Shown here in pieces: positions 21,566 to 29,733 of a stretch of DNA of 29,789 nt. Position 1 is the stretch's first letter. Every line of letters begins with the position of its first letter. The stretch is taken from the NCBI GenBank assembly GCA_958405565.1, contig CATYEN010000027.1:1-29789 (forward strand), read 5' to 3'. Position numbers and translations under genes: made by a program. The notes beneath the pieces were generated by a model. It was not told the DNA's origin. It ran no database searches and saw only the letters and a program-made list of their open reading frames with translations. Source of the stretch: an uncultured Collinsella sp. Its GTDB lineage: Bacteria; Actinomycetota; Coriobacteriia; Coriobacteriales; Coriobacteriaceae.

Positions 21566-22954
21566 ATGACTCAGCACCGGTTTCCCGAAGGTTTCCTCTG
21601 GGGTGCTTCCACCAGCGCTTTTCAGGTTGAGGGTGGGTATGATGAAGGAGGCAAAGGTCCGGCAACCACCGATTGCGGCCCGGGGTGTCCCGGCATCGCC
21701 GATAACAAGATCGCCTCGGACCACTATCATCACTGGCGTGAGGATGTCGACCTCATGGCCGAGCTCGGCATCAAGGTCTACCGGATGGGTTTCGCTTGGA
21801 GCCGCATCATGCCCGATGCCTCGGGGGATCCCAATCCTGAGGGCTTGGCGTTTTATGACCAGCTGATTGACTACCTGCTGGAGCGAGGGATCGAGCCCTT
21901 GGTCACCCTGTATCACTTCGAATGTCCGAGTGCGTTGGTCGAGGCCTTCGGCGGCTGGAAGAGCCGTAAGATGATCGACTTCTATGTGCGCTATGCCGAA
22001 ATCTGCTTCACGCACTTCAAGGGGCGCGTCAAGCGCTGGGTTACCGTGAATGAACAGCTAATTGCGACCTCCGCGCCCAGCAACACGGGTGACACCGAAA
22101 CCGATCCGCGCCAACGGCAGAAGAACGCCTACCAGATGAGCTATCATGTCGCTCTTGCCGAGCATCGCGCCATCGCGTGCCTGCGACAGATCGACCCCGA
22201 TGCGCAGATCGGCCCCGTTGTCGCCATGCAGGTGGTCAACCCGCGGACGAGCGCTTCGGCGGATGTGCTTGCGGCCATGAACGCCGAGGAGATGATGCAG
22301 AACTACCTGCTCGACCTGAGTGTGCGCGGCGACATCTCGCCTTATGCGCGCTATTACCTGGAGCGCGAAGGTTTCTACCCTGTTGTTGAGTGCGGGGACC
22401 ACGACATCCTGGTCGCGACGAGGCCCGATTTTCTTGGGGTGAACTACTATTTCAGCAATTGTGCGCATGAGCGCACGGAGCCCATCCGCTTCGACCGGTT
22501 CCCTCCGTGGTCGGGCGGGGATTTCGAACTCTGCGATAACCCTGCGATCGCGCCGACCGAGTGGATGTCGAACGGCATCGACCCCCTTGGGCTTCGCGTG
22601 GGCATGCGCAAGCTCTACGATCGCTACCAGCTTCCGATGATCGTCACGGAGAACGGCATGGCGCTTTCCGAGTCACTTGACGAGGAGAACAGGGTGCATG
22701 ATGCCGTGCGCATCGAATACCTTTCACGACATTTGGGCGAGGTCGAGGAGCTCATTCGCGAAGGCTATCCCGTCTTCGGCTACTGCGTTTGGAGCCTCAT
22801 GGATCTATGCTCAAGTCATCAGGGGTTCACTAAGCGCTACGGCCTTCTGTATGTCGATCGCACGGAAACCGATGCGAAGCAATGCGCTCGTTTCAGGAAG
22901 GACAGCTTCTTCTGGTATCAGGACGTGATTAGAGAAAACGGCTTGCCCTGCTGA
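21566..22954 (+). CDS. GH1 6-phospho-beta-glycosidase with NEQ acid/base motif (cassette B)
   Basis: 462 residues, similar over its full length to the GH1 at 14988. The N-terminus FPEGFLWGASTSAFQVEGGY, acid/base Glu163 in TVNEQ, nucleophile near residue 362 in VTENGM, and phosphate-clamp segment LCSSHQGFTKRYGLLYVD (S-x6-K-x-Y) are shared. The LacG-type spacing with Ser in place of the galactose-contacting Trp is also shared. It should cleave a phosphorylated beta-disaccharide in the cytoplasm. The ATG follows GACGAGAGG. It is the only cassette B gene left of the RpiR regulator and converges with it, their stops lying 20 bases apart. It has its own upstream TTTCA-N5-TGAAA site, so it is probably a separate transcription unit under the same regulator as the ChbG-PTS genes. 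Confidence 0.88.
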   Translation: MTQHRFPEGFLWGASTSAFQVEGGYDEGGKGPATTDCGPGCPGIADNKIASDHYHHWREDVDLMAELGIKVYRMGFAWSRIMPDASGDPNPEGLAFYDQLIDYLLERGIEPLVTLYHFECPSALVEAFGGWKSRKMIDFYVRYAEICFTHFKGRVKRWVTVNEQLIATSAPSNTGDTETDPRQRQKNAYQMSYHVALAEHRAIACLRQIDPDAQIGPVVAMQVVNPRTSASADVLAAMNAEEMMQNYLLDLSVRGDISPYARYYLEREGFYPVVECGDHDILVATRPDFLGVNYYFSNCAHERTEPIRFDRFPPWSGGDFELCDNPAIAPTEWMSNGIDPLGLRVGMRKLYDRYQLPMIVTENGMALSESLDEENRVHDAVRIEYLSRHLGEVEELIREGYPVFGYCVWSLMDLCSSHQGFTKRYGLLYVDRTETDAKQCARFRKDSFFWYQDVIRENGLPC

Positions 22955-22974
22955 GCGTCGGTGGTCCGACGAGA

Positions 22975-23796
22975 TTACTCGCCAGTACCGGAATCGGCTC
23001 CATAACGCCTCAGGTATTCCATGACTATCAAGTCGATGGCGGCAAGCGCACCGAACTTGCCCGTGTCGATGTTGTTGGTCACTCCGCAGCTCAGTATGCA
23101 GGAGGCATGGTTCCAGTAGGCGCTTGAGGTGTTTTGTGTGATGGCGAGAAGACGACAGCCGGAGGCGGCGAGTGCGTTGACGATTTCTGGATAACGAATG
23201 GGGTATGTTCCCCCTATGCTGCAAATGATGGCGAGGCTGGATTTGGTGAGCGATTGCGCGCAGGCGAGCTGCGATGAATAATCGAGGTAAAGCTCGATGG
23301 GGCGGTTCATGATGGTGAGCCTGCTTTGGAAGTAGCGGCCCACGTCCCAGAGGAAGTGGTGGGAGAAGAACGCGACATGCCCGCTGTCGTGCAAATCATC
23401 GACAATGGCGGGCAGTTTCGCGATGTTTGCCGCCGAGATGGTCGTTTCGATATTGAGCAGGATCGCCTCCCGGTAGGATGCCAGAGCGCCTTCCGTGTCG
23501 TTTGACAGCTGTTCTACAAAGGCATGTGGAAACAACCCGGTTTTGAGGACGTCATGTTCAAGCTGGTTGCGCAGGTCCTTGAAATCAGCGAAACCCATAA
23601 ACCGGCAGAATCGCGACACTGAAGCCTTCGAGACGAAGCACATGTCGGCGATTTCTCCAATCGAGAGCTCGCTCAGCTTGCTGTAGTTTTTCACCAGCGT
23701 GGTCGCTATCTCGTAGTTGGTGTCGTGCTGCATTGCGGTGTCGATGTAGTCAAGCAACCGTTCGGCAACCGATCCCATCGAGATGGATTTTTCCAT
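22975..23796 (-). CDS. MurR/RpiR-family transcriptional regulator (HTH + SIS)
   Basis: 273 residues, standard length. The N-terminal HTH_6-type domain covers about residues 1-80, with the recognition part IADMCFVSKASVSRFCRFMG. The C-terminal SIS domain from about residue 125 binds a phosphosugar effector: HVAFFSHHFLWDVGRYFQSR, LAIICSIGGTYPIRYPE and LLAITQNTSS. These regulators control amino-sugar or phosphosugar genes, repressing or activating depending on effector. The gene is divergent from the ChbG-PTS unit with a perfect palindrome between them at 23883-23903, and a matching site lies before the GH1 at 21566. It is the intact counterpart of the HTH-less copy at 12219. The start at 23796 follows an AAGGGGA-type site on the minus strand. 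Confidence 0.9.
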   Translation of the reverse strand: MEKSISMGSVAERLLDYIDTAMQHDTNYEIATTLVKNYSKLSELSIGEIADMCFVSKASVSRFCRFMGFADFKDLRNQLEHDVLKTGLFPHAFVEQLSNDTEGALASYREAILLNIETTISAANIAKLPAIVDDLHDSGHVAFFSHHFLWDVGRYFQSRLTIMNRPIELYLDYSSQLACAQSLTKSSLAIICSIGGTYPIRYPEIVNALAASGCRLLAITQNTSSAYWNHASCILSCGVTNNIDTGKFGALAAIDLIVMEYLRRYGADSGTGE

Positions 23797-23882
23797 GATG
23801 GCTGTCCCCTTTATGCTCAGTGGCCCGAATAAGAGGGCCTCATTTGACCAAACTATAGCTCAAACATGCCGGTATTCCTGCG

Positions 23883-23903
23883 GAGTTTCACGTTATGAAA
23901 CTC
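23883..23903. promoter_or_regulatory. Probable RpiR operator (perfect palindrome)
   Basis: GAGTTTCA (23883-23890) and TGAAACTC (23896-23903) are perfect eight-base inverted arms with a CGTTA spacer, in the 287-base gap between the divergent regulator and deacetylase genes. The core TTTCA-N5-TGAAA also occurs at 21460-21474. The rest of the gap contains no gene; a frame open upstream of the deacetylase from 23925 has no ribosome binding site at its beginning. Confidence 0.65.
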
Positions 23904-24083
23904 GCGTAGCCATCTCGCAACCTTGTGGCACAGCATGTAACCGATTTTGGATATAGCCGGCGTTATCTTAATGCAAGAAGAGACGACGAAGCTTGCCGCC
24001 CCGCCGGAACACGGCATCGGCTCTACACAGGGCATCGCTTCGTTGCTTTGCCGCTCGACGAGATATCGGTTGAGGAGGATCGG

Positions 24084-24851
24084 ATGAAGCGGTTATTGCT
24101 GCGCGCCGACGATTTAGGTTACAGCGACGGTGTTAATTGCGGGATAGCGGCCGCGGTCCAAGCGGGGCTCATTCGCTCGGTGGGCGTCATGACCAACATG
24201 CCGCTTGCAGAAAGCGGTTTGGCGCGCCTGCAAATCAAGGATCTCTGCTTGGGTCAGCACACCAATATCTGCACGGGTAGGCCCCTCAGCGATTCCTCGC
24301 TCATCTCGAGCATCGTTGACGATGATGGCAATTTCAAGCGGAGCTCAGCATATCGCGCCGCCGCGCGGGCTGGGGAGGACTTCGTGGTGCTTGACGAGGT
24401 CATTATCGAAATCGAGGCGCAGTATCGGCGATTCCTTGAGCTCGTCGGGCGTGAGCCCGATTACTTCGAGGGACATGCGGTCGCAAGCCCCATGTTCTTC
24501 CGCGGCCTTGAGATCGTTGCCGAGCGTCACGGCCTGCCCTATTTCGCGATGGGTGCTCCGGGCGAGCCAGTCACCTTTCGCTCGACGCCGGTGCTTTCCT
24601 ATGTTCCCAAGGATTTCTCGTCATATGAAGCGGATCCCTTTGCGGCGCTTCGAGAGGCGCTTGAAACGACACCGGAAGGGTTATGCCGTCTCATGGTGTT
24701 TCACCCAGGTTATATCGACGCGTACTTGCGAGATAACTCGACCATGCTCGAGGCCCGCATCCGGGAAGCCGCGATGCTTGTCGACCCTGATGTCGCCGCA
24801 TGGCTTGCAGAGCAGGACGTGGGGCTCGTGACGTACGCAGACCTGACGTAA
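24084..24851 (+). CDS. ChbG/YdjC-like carbohydrate deacetylase
   Basis: 255 residues, typical of the family. The divalent-metal site residues are seen in RADDLGYS (Asp8-Asp9 region), LGQHTN (His near 61) and YFEGHAVASP (His near 130). LMVFHPGYIDAYL is the conserved late His segment. E. coli ChbG deacetylates chitobiose 6-phosphate so that it can be used; a similar N-deacetylation of a PTS-imported sugar is expected here. The ATG at 24084 was chosen because GAGGAGGAT precedes it and the sequence aligns from this residue to the paralogue at 14203; an earlier in-frame start would add about 50 unrelated residues. It heads the unit ChbG - EIIC - EIIB - EIIA - GH1 - ROK and is transcribed divergently from its RpiR regulator. 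Confidence 0.86.
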   Translation: MKRLLLRADDLGYSDGVNCGIAAAVQAGLIRSVGVMTNMPLAESGLARLQIKDLCLGQHTNICTGRPLSDSSLISSIVDDDGNFKRSSAYRAAARAGEDFVVLDEVIIEIEAQYRRFLELVGREPDYFEGHAVASPMFFRGLEIVAERHGLPYFAMGAPGEPVTFRSTPVLSYVPKDFSSYEADPFAALREALETTPEGLCRLMVFHPGYIDAYLRDNSTMLEARIREAAMLVDPDVAAWLAEQDVGLVTYADLT

Positions 24852-25005
24852 GCGTCCGCTGGGGCAATCTCGCCAATTCACGCTGAATGGCGTACTGCCT
24901 GAAGCACGTCGTTGTGATTTTGAAGAGAGGTGGATGCGCTATCTAGAGGGGAAGATGCCGCACACGGGCATCGATAGAGTTCACTGCAAAGATTGGAGCT
25001 GAAAT

Positions 25006-26298
25006 ATGTCGGTATTCGACAAGATCCAAAACATAATGGATAAGACAATCGCACCTGTGGCAAGCAAGGTTGCTGACAGCAAGATGCTCGACGCCCTCAT
25101 GGGCGGCATGATGTGCACGCTGCCCATGACCCTTGGCGTCTGTGTTATCGCGATTCTCATCAACTTCCCCATTCCGGGGTTCTCCGATTGGGTGGTTTCG
25201 AGCGGTCTCATGGCGACCGGCAACTCCATCCTCACCGTTACCATGAACATGATGGGTATATACATCTCCTTCTTCATCGGTTTGAGGTGGGGTAAGGTAT
25301 GCGGCCTTAGCGGTTATACCGGTGGCATCGTGAGCGGCGCGGTGTTTTTGGCATTCATGCCGCAGCAATCGTTCGAGGATATTCCCATGGCGAGTTTCAT
25401 CAACACGTCGTACATGGGATCGAACGGCATCTTCGTCGCCATTCTGCTTGGCCTGATCGTGCCGAAGGTGACAGCCATTTTGATGAGCAAGCTTGAAATC
25501 AAGCTCCCCGATATGGTTCCGCCCATGGTTGCAGACTCGCTGTCGCCGATGTTTGCCGCCATCGTGCTATTCACTGCGGTGTGGTTCGCCAAGTGGGGTC
25601 TTTCTTTCACCCCGTGGGGCAACCTGTTCGATATGATCAACACCTTGATCGGCACGCCGGTCACGATGGTCGGTGCCTCTCCTTTGGCATATATCATCGT
25701 GTGCTCGCTGCAGTCGATCTTCTGGTTCTTCGGTGTCCACCCCAACGTGATGCTCAACTTCTACGCTCCGGTAATCATGGCTTGCAGCGCTGCTAACGCC
25801 GAGGCCATCATCGCGGGCCAGGCACTGCCCTATGGCGCTTGGGCCGTCGTCGCGCTCGGCACCGCCATCGGTGGCCAGGCTAACGCCCTGGGCATCAGCA
25901 TCTCGCTGCTCTTCACCAAGTCCGAGCGCTTCAAGGCGATTCGCGGCATCGCGCTTGTTCCGTCGCTTTTCAATATCTCCGAGCCGCTCATGTTCGGTCT
26001 GCCGGTCGTGCTGAATCCCGCGTACTTCATCCCGTTCGTGCTGAACATCCCGGTCTGCGCCATCGTGGTCCAGGCGCTTTACGCCCTCGGTCTTGGGGCT
26101 GCGTTCAATCCCACGATTCAGCTTCCCTGGGTGCTTCCCCAGCCGGTCATCGCATTCATGCAGGGCGGCATCGGGTGCCTGGTGATCTCGGTTGCGGTTT
26201 TGGCGGTGTCGGTGCTCATGTATACCCCCTTCACCCTTATGGCTGATCGCCAGGCGTTGCGAGAGGAGCAGGCCGCTCTCGAGGAATCGGCCGCATAG
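25006..26298 (+). CDS. PTS EIIC, lactose/cellobiose family
   Basis: 430 residues with about ten membrane helices, typical of CelB/ChbC-type permeases. Family hallmarks include the N-terminal MLDALMGGMMCTLPMTLGVCV segment, the FFGVHPNVMLNFYAPVI loop and the later ALVPSLFNISEPLMFGLPVVLNP region, the substrate-binding area near the conserved NxxEP motif. It carries a disaccharide across the membrane while EIIB phosphorylates it. EIIB and EIIA follow, completing a three-protein PTS. The ATG at 25006 follows GGAGC. The 154-base gap after the deacetylase holds an imperfect hairpin (24871-24892) and nothing else recognisable. ChbG and phospho-GH1 neighbours point to an N-acetylated beta-disaccharide, such as a chitobiose- or LacNAc-like sugar, but the substrate is not readable from the sequence. 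Confidence 0.9.
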   Translation: MSVFDKIQNIMDKTIAPVASKVADSKMLDALMGGMMCTLPMTLGVCVIAILINFPIPGFSDWVVSSGLMATGNSILTVTMNMMGIYISFFIGLRWGKVCGLSGYTGGIVSGAVFLAFMPQQSFEDIPMASFINTSYMGSNGIFVAILLGLIVPKVTAILMSKLEIKLPDMVPPMVADSLSPMFAAIVLFTAVWFAKWGLSFTPWGNLFDMINTLIGTPVTMVGASPLAYIIVCSLQSIFWFFGVHPNVMLNFYAPVIMACSAANAEAIIAGQALPYGAWAVVALGTAIGGQANALGISISLLFTKSERFKAIRGIALVPSLFNISEPLMFGLPVVLNPAYFIPFVLNIPVCAIVVQALYALGLGAAFNPTIQLPWVLPQPVIAFMQGGIGCLVISVAVLAVSVLMYTPFTLMADRQALREEQAALEESAA

Positions 26299-26346
26299 GG
26301 ATTATCATATTCACACCATCATTTTCCATGAGGTTGGGAGCGTAGG

Positions 26347-26643
26347 ATGAAACATATCGTACTTATGTGCGCCGCGGGCGCTTCGACGAGCATGCTGGTA
26401 CGGCGCATGCAACAGGCGGCTGAAAAAGACGGTTTCGCGTGCACCATCGAGGCGCACCCTGTCAACCAAGCGGCGGAATATGCGGATAGCGACGTTATCC
26501 TGCTGGGACCGCAGGTTCGCTTTGAACTCAACAAGGTGAAGAATCAAGTGAACTGTCCGGTGGAGCCGATTGATATGACAGCGTATGGGACAATGAACGG
26601 CGAGGCCGTGCTCAAACAGGCTCGAAAGTTGCTGGGGGCATAG
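26347..26643 (+). CDS. PTS EIIB, lactose/cellobiose family
   Basis: 98 residues, standard length for a separate CelA/ChbB-type EIIB. The phosphorylated cysteine is Cys8 in VLMCAAGASTSMLVRRM, matching the family pattern CxAGxSTSxL. VILLGPQVRFELNKVK and the following IDMTAYGTMNGEAVL are also typical. It accepts phosphate from the EIIA encoded directly downstream and passes it to the sugar bound by EIIC. The ATG has GGGAGCGTAGG upstream; two bases separate its stop from the EIIA start. Confidence 0.93.
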   Translation: MKHIVLMCAAGASTSMLVRRMQQAAEKDGFACTIEAHPVNQAAEYADSDVILLGPQVRFELNKVKNQVNCPVEPIDMTAYGTMNGEAVLKQARKLLGA

Positions 26644-26645
26644 CC

Positions 26646-26987
26646 ATGTCAGAGATCAAACAAGAAGCGATCGATCAGTTTGAAATGACGTGCTTCTCTA
26701 TCGTCGCTCAGGTGGGGAGCGCGCGCAGCTGCTACCTCGAAGCGATAACCTGTGCCGAGAATGGTGATTTTGAGGCCGCCCGGAAACTTATCGACGAGGG
26801 CAACGTGGTGTTCAACGCAGGCCACGACGCTCACATGAAACTGCTTCAGCAAGAGGCCAGCGGCGAGGAGCTGCCGTTTCGCATCATCTTGCTGCATGCG
26901 GAGGATCAGCTCATGAGCGCTGAGGGCTTCCGTATCCTTGCCGAGCGCTTCATCACGGTCTATCAACGCATGGGTGCAAGCGCCTAA
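26646..26987 (+). CDS. PTS EIIA, lactose/cellobiose family
   Basis: 113 residues, an all-helical EIIA of the Lac/Chb type. The phosphorylated histidine is His84 in LLHAEDQLMSAE, corresponding to the family's HAQDHLM; the His of HLM is Gln here, which is unusual, while the active His and the Asp are kept. The N-terminal GSARSCYLEAITCAENGDFEAARKL and the AGHDAH segment fit the trimeric family fold. It receives phosphate from HPr and gives it to EIIB Cys8. It is coupled to EIIB by a two-base gap and is followed by a strong hairpin before the GH1 gene. Confidence 0.91.
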   Translation: MSEIKQEAIDQFEMTCFSIVAQVGSARSCYLEAITCAENGDFEAARKLIDEGNVVFNAGHDAHMKLLQQEASGEELPFRIILLHAEDQLMSAEGFRILAERFITVYQRMGASA

Positions 26988-26998
26988 CTGATTATCTG

Positions 26999-27036
26999 AC
27001 GGGAAGCCGGGACTGCCATGCAGCCCGTCTTCCCGT
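26999..27036 (+). terminator. Intercistronic hairpin between EIIA and GH1
   Basis: ACGGGAAGCCGGG (26999-27011) and CCCGTCTTCCCGT (27024-27036) form 12 of 13 possible pairs around a 12-base loop, and TT follows. It may be a weak or leaky terminator, or an mRNA processing/stability element that sets different expression of the PTS and the downstream hydrolase and kinase. Confidence 0.55.
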
Positions 27037-27072
27037 TTCATGAAGATGTTTTCACGATCGAGGAGGTACCCA

Positions 27073-28560
27073 ATGGCATTTCCGGAAGGTTTCCTGTGGG
27101 GTGGCGCCACCGCCGCCAACCAGTATGAGGGCGGCTGGGAAGAGGGCGGCAAGGGACCGAACACCTCGGACGCCATGACCAGCGGTAGCCATACGGTGTC
27201 ACGGCAGATAACGTGGCGTAATACCGCGACAGGGGAAACCGGCGCGCTTCCCGTGTATGCGGTTTGCGAGGAGGGACTTCCTGAAGGGCTGGAGGTGGCG
27301 GTGGTTGATGGCTACTACTATCCCAGCCACACGGCCACCGACTTCTACCACCACTACGCCGAGGACATCGCCCTCATGGGCGAGATGGGCTTCAAGTGCT
27401 TCCGCCTGTCCATGAACTGGGCGCGCATCTTCCCCACGGGCGAGGAGGCTGAGCCCAACACCGAGGGTCTAGCGTTCTACGACGCCGTGTTTGACGAGTG
27501 CGCTAAGTACGGCATCGAACCGCTCGTGACGCTCTCGCACTACGAGACCCCGCTCGCGCTCGTGAACAAGTACGGCGGTTGGAAGAGCCGCGAGCTCATC
27601 GACCTGTTCGTGCGCTACGCCACCTGCGTCATGAAGCACTATCAGGGCAAAGTGAAGTACTGGCTCACCTTCAACGAGATCAACATGATGAGCATGGGGA
27701 GCTTCATGGCGGGCGGGCTTACGGATGGGAGCCCCCATGCGAAGGCCCAGGCGGCGCACAACCAGTTCGTGGCGTCTGCCCTTACGGTTCGGTCGGCGCA
27801 CCAAATCTCCCCTAAGATCATGGTGGGTCAGATGCTCGCGTACAACCCCATCTACTCCTATTCCGCCGACCCCGCCGATCATCTGCTCGCCATGGAACGC
27901 GAGCGTGACGCGCTGTGGTATGCCGACGTGCAGGTGGGCGGCCACTATCCCGCCTATCGCTTGAGGGAGATGGAGCGCGCGGGCATCAAGCTGGAAATGG
28001 GCGAGAACGACCTCGAGCTTCTCGCAACCTATCCGGCAGATTTCCTGTCGTTCTCGTGCTACGGAGGCTCGACGGTATCGTTGCGCCAGAAGGAGCTCGA
28101 GGTCGCGTCCGGCAATCTCGCTTTCGGCATGGTGAAAAACCCCTACCTCGAGACCAACGCCTGGGGCTGGGCGTCCGATCCGTACTGCCTGCGCATCGCC
28201 TTGAACGAGCTCTACGACCGCTATCACAAGCCGCTTTGGATCGTGGAGAACGGTATCGGCTGGAGCGACGAGGTGAAGGCCGACGGCTCCATCCATGACG
28301 GCTACCGCATCGACTACCTGCGCAAGAACATCCAGAGCATGAAAGATGCCGTGGAACTCGACGGCGTGGACCTCATGGGCTACACCATGTGGGGTTGCAT
28401 CGACCTGGTCAGCGCCGGCACGGGCGAGATGCGCAAGCGCTACGGCTTCGTCTACGTCGACCGCGACGACGAGGGCAAGGGCACGCTCGCGCGCAGCCGC
28501 AAGGACAGCTTCTATTGGTACAAGAAGGTCATCGAGAGCAACGGCGAGGACCTGGACTAA
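27073..28560 (+). CDS. GH1 6-phospho-beta-glucosidase (BglA/AscB type)
   Basis: 495 residues. It starts FPEGFLWGGATAANQYEGGW; the acid/base Glu202 is in TFNEIN, the form typical of 6-phospho-beta-glucosidases, and the nucleophile is Glu392 in VENGIGW. The clamp IDLVSAGTGEMRKRYGFVYVD has S-x7-K-x-Y, the BglA spacing. An insertion at about residues 36-85 is also characteristic of this group. It hydrolyses phosphorylated beta-glucosides such as cellobiose 6-phosphate to glucose 6-phosphate and glucose. The ATG at 27073 has AGGAGGT five bases upstream; an earlier ATG at 27040 lacks this and does not fit the family N-terminus. It is downstream of the PTS genes and 24 bases before the ROK kinase. 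It is a different subtype from the NEQ-type GH1 at 21566, so the cassette holds two phospho-glycosidases of different specificity. Confidence 0.92.
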   Translation: MAFPEGFLWGGATAANQYEGGWEEGGKGPNTSDAMTSGSHTVSRQITWRNTATGETGALPVYAVCEEGLPEGLEVAVVDGYYYPSHTATDFYHHYAEDIALMGEMGFKCFRLSMNWARIFPTGEEAEPNTEGLAFYDAVFDECAKYGIEPLVTLSHYETPLALVNKYGGWKSRELIDLFVRYATCVMKHYQGKVKYWLTFNEINMMSMGSFMAGGLTDGSPHAKAQAAHNQFVASALTVRSAHQISPKIMVGQMLAYNPIYSYSADPADHLLAMERERDALWYADVQVGGHYPAYRLREMERAGIKLEMGENDLELLATYPADFLSFSCYGGSTVSLRQKELEVASGNLAFGMVKNPYLETNAWGWASDPYCLRIALNELYDRYHKPLWIVENGIGWSDEVKADGSIHDGYRIDYLRKNIQSMKDAVELDGVDLMGYTMWGCIDLVSAGTGEMRKRYGFVYVDRDDEGKGTLARSRKDSFYWYKKVIESNGEDLD

Positions 28561-28584
28561 CCCTATGGGACAGGGGATAAGATT

Positions 28585-29493
28585 ATGGACTGCTATTTCG
28601 GTATAGATGCGGGCGGCACTCAGGTGAAATGGGCGGTGGTGAACGCCGACTACCACATTGAGGAGCACGGAAGTATCCCAACATGCACCTCGCCCGCCGA
28701 CCAGGTTATCGAAACGTTCCGCTCGGTGATCGAGCCCCATCGCGCCCGGGTGAGGGGTGTGGGAATAAGTATGCCCGGAGTCTTTTCCGAAGGCGATTTC
28801 GATGGCGTGGTTGGGGGAGGCGGCGCCCTTCACTGTTTGAACGGATATCCGCTCGGTCGCATCTTGCGCGAGAGCACGGGGCTTCCCGTAACCATCGAGA
28901 ACGATGCGATGTGCGCGGCACTGGGAGAATATGCCGCCGGCGCGCTGAAGGGGGTCTCCCTGGGGTTGATGGTGGTGATCGGTACGGGTCTCGGCGGTGC
29001 CATCGTTGTTGACGGTCACATCTTGCGAGGCGCGCACAATCTCGCCGGCACCGTGTGCTTTGTGAGCAACGATGTGCGCAAGCCCGTGACCTTTGGGTCG
29101 GTGTACGGTGATGTCACCAGCTGGCGGGCGCTCCGAGACCAGGTGTGTGCGGCGAAGGGGATTGATCCGACCGATGATATCGACGGATATCGGATTTTCT
29201 CTTGGATTGAAGAGGGGGATGAGGACGCTCGTCGCGGTCTGGATGCATACGCGTTGGTCTTCGACAACATGCTGATGGGGTTGCAGTCGGTCATCGACCC
29301 TGAGGTCATCGTGGTCGGCGGCGGAATCAGCGCCCGTCCCGAGCTGTTTGAGGCATTTGAGCGCATGATGGATCAGGCTCACGTTCTTCCCATCATACCG
29401 AGGCCCTGCATCAAGCCAGCACAGAACGGCAACGATGCCAATTTGCTTGGCGCTGTGCGCACGCTGCGCCGCTCGCTTGGCGAGTGCGATTGA
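28585..29493 (+). CDS. ROK-family sugar kinase (cassette B)
   Basis: 302 residues. It shares length and sequence with the ROK protein at 4957: GIDAGGTQVKWAVV at residues 6-19, VGISMPGVFSEGD, and IGTGLGGAIVVDGHILRGAHNLAG. The zinc motif CxCGxxGCxE is absent, as in its paralogue. ROK kinases in such operons phosphorylate the free monosaccharide released by hydrolysis, or the beta-glucoside itself. As last gene after two phospho-glycosidases and a PTS, recovery of free glucose, glucosamine or N-acetylglucosamine is the simplest role. The ATG follows AGGGGATAAG. After the stop there are only about 40 bases before the second direct repeat. Confidence 0.84.
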   Translation: MDCYFGIDAGGTQVKWAVVNADYHIEEHGSIPTCTSPADQVIETFRSVIEPHRARVRGVGISMPGVFSEGDFDGVVGGGGALHCLNGYPLGRILRESTGLPVTIENDAMCAALGEYAAGALKGVSLGLMVVIGTGLGGAIVVDGHILRGAHNLAGTVCFVSNDVRKPVTFGSVYGDVTSWRALRDQVCAAKGIDPTDDIDGYRIFSWIEEGDEDARRGLDAYALVFDNMLMGLQSVIDPEVIVVGGGISARPELFEAFERMMDQAHVLPIIPRPCIKPAQNGNDANLLGAVRTLRRSLGECD

Positions 29494-29536
29494 TTGGCGG
29501 CTGGTGGCCCGACTCGTGGCCTCCTGTCCTAAAAAT

Positions 29537-29733
29537 CTCGACATCACCTGCGACTAGTATCTTCCGTCTCGATCTGTAACATCTAGCGGGCTAAATCGTT
29601 TCTACCTGTTACAGATTGAGACAAACTGCAGGGGACAGACTGAACAATCTCGATCTGTAACACCAAACCCGGTTTTGACGGCCTAGCTGTTACAGATCAA
29701 GACAAGCCGGGTCCAAACCACCACAAAGGTGCC
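29537..29733. repeat. Direct repeat copy 2 (right boundary of the 9.8-kb block)
   Basis: It matches 19584-19783 with scattered differences and a small deletion. The first bases encode LDITCD and a stop, corresponding to LDITVD and a stop of the DUF4867-like gene, so this is the 3' tail of a second such gene followed by the same intergenic sequence. Both hairpin units (TCTCGATCTGTAACA with TGTTACAGATTGAGA; TCGATCTGTAACA with TGTTACAGATCAAGA) are kept. It stops after AACCACCACAAAGGTGCC, where copy 1 continues into its right arm. Confidence 0.87.

Noticed and set aside
19784..29536. Integrative element with its own integrase
   Set aside because: No integrase, recombinase or tRNA gene was found between the direct repeats, so a self-moving element is not supported.
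27469..29547. 692-residue minus-strand open frame opposite the GH1 and ROK genes
   Set aside because: It is the antisense of two clear gene families, has low-complexity His/Ala/Val-rich content, and shows no ribosome binding site or domain. High GC keeps the frame open.
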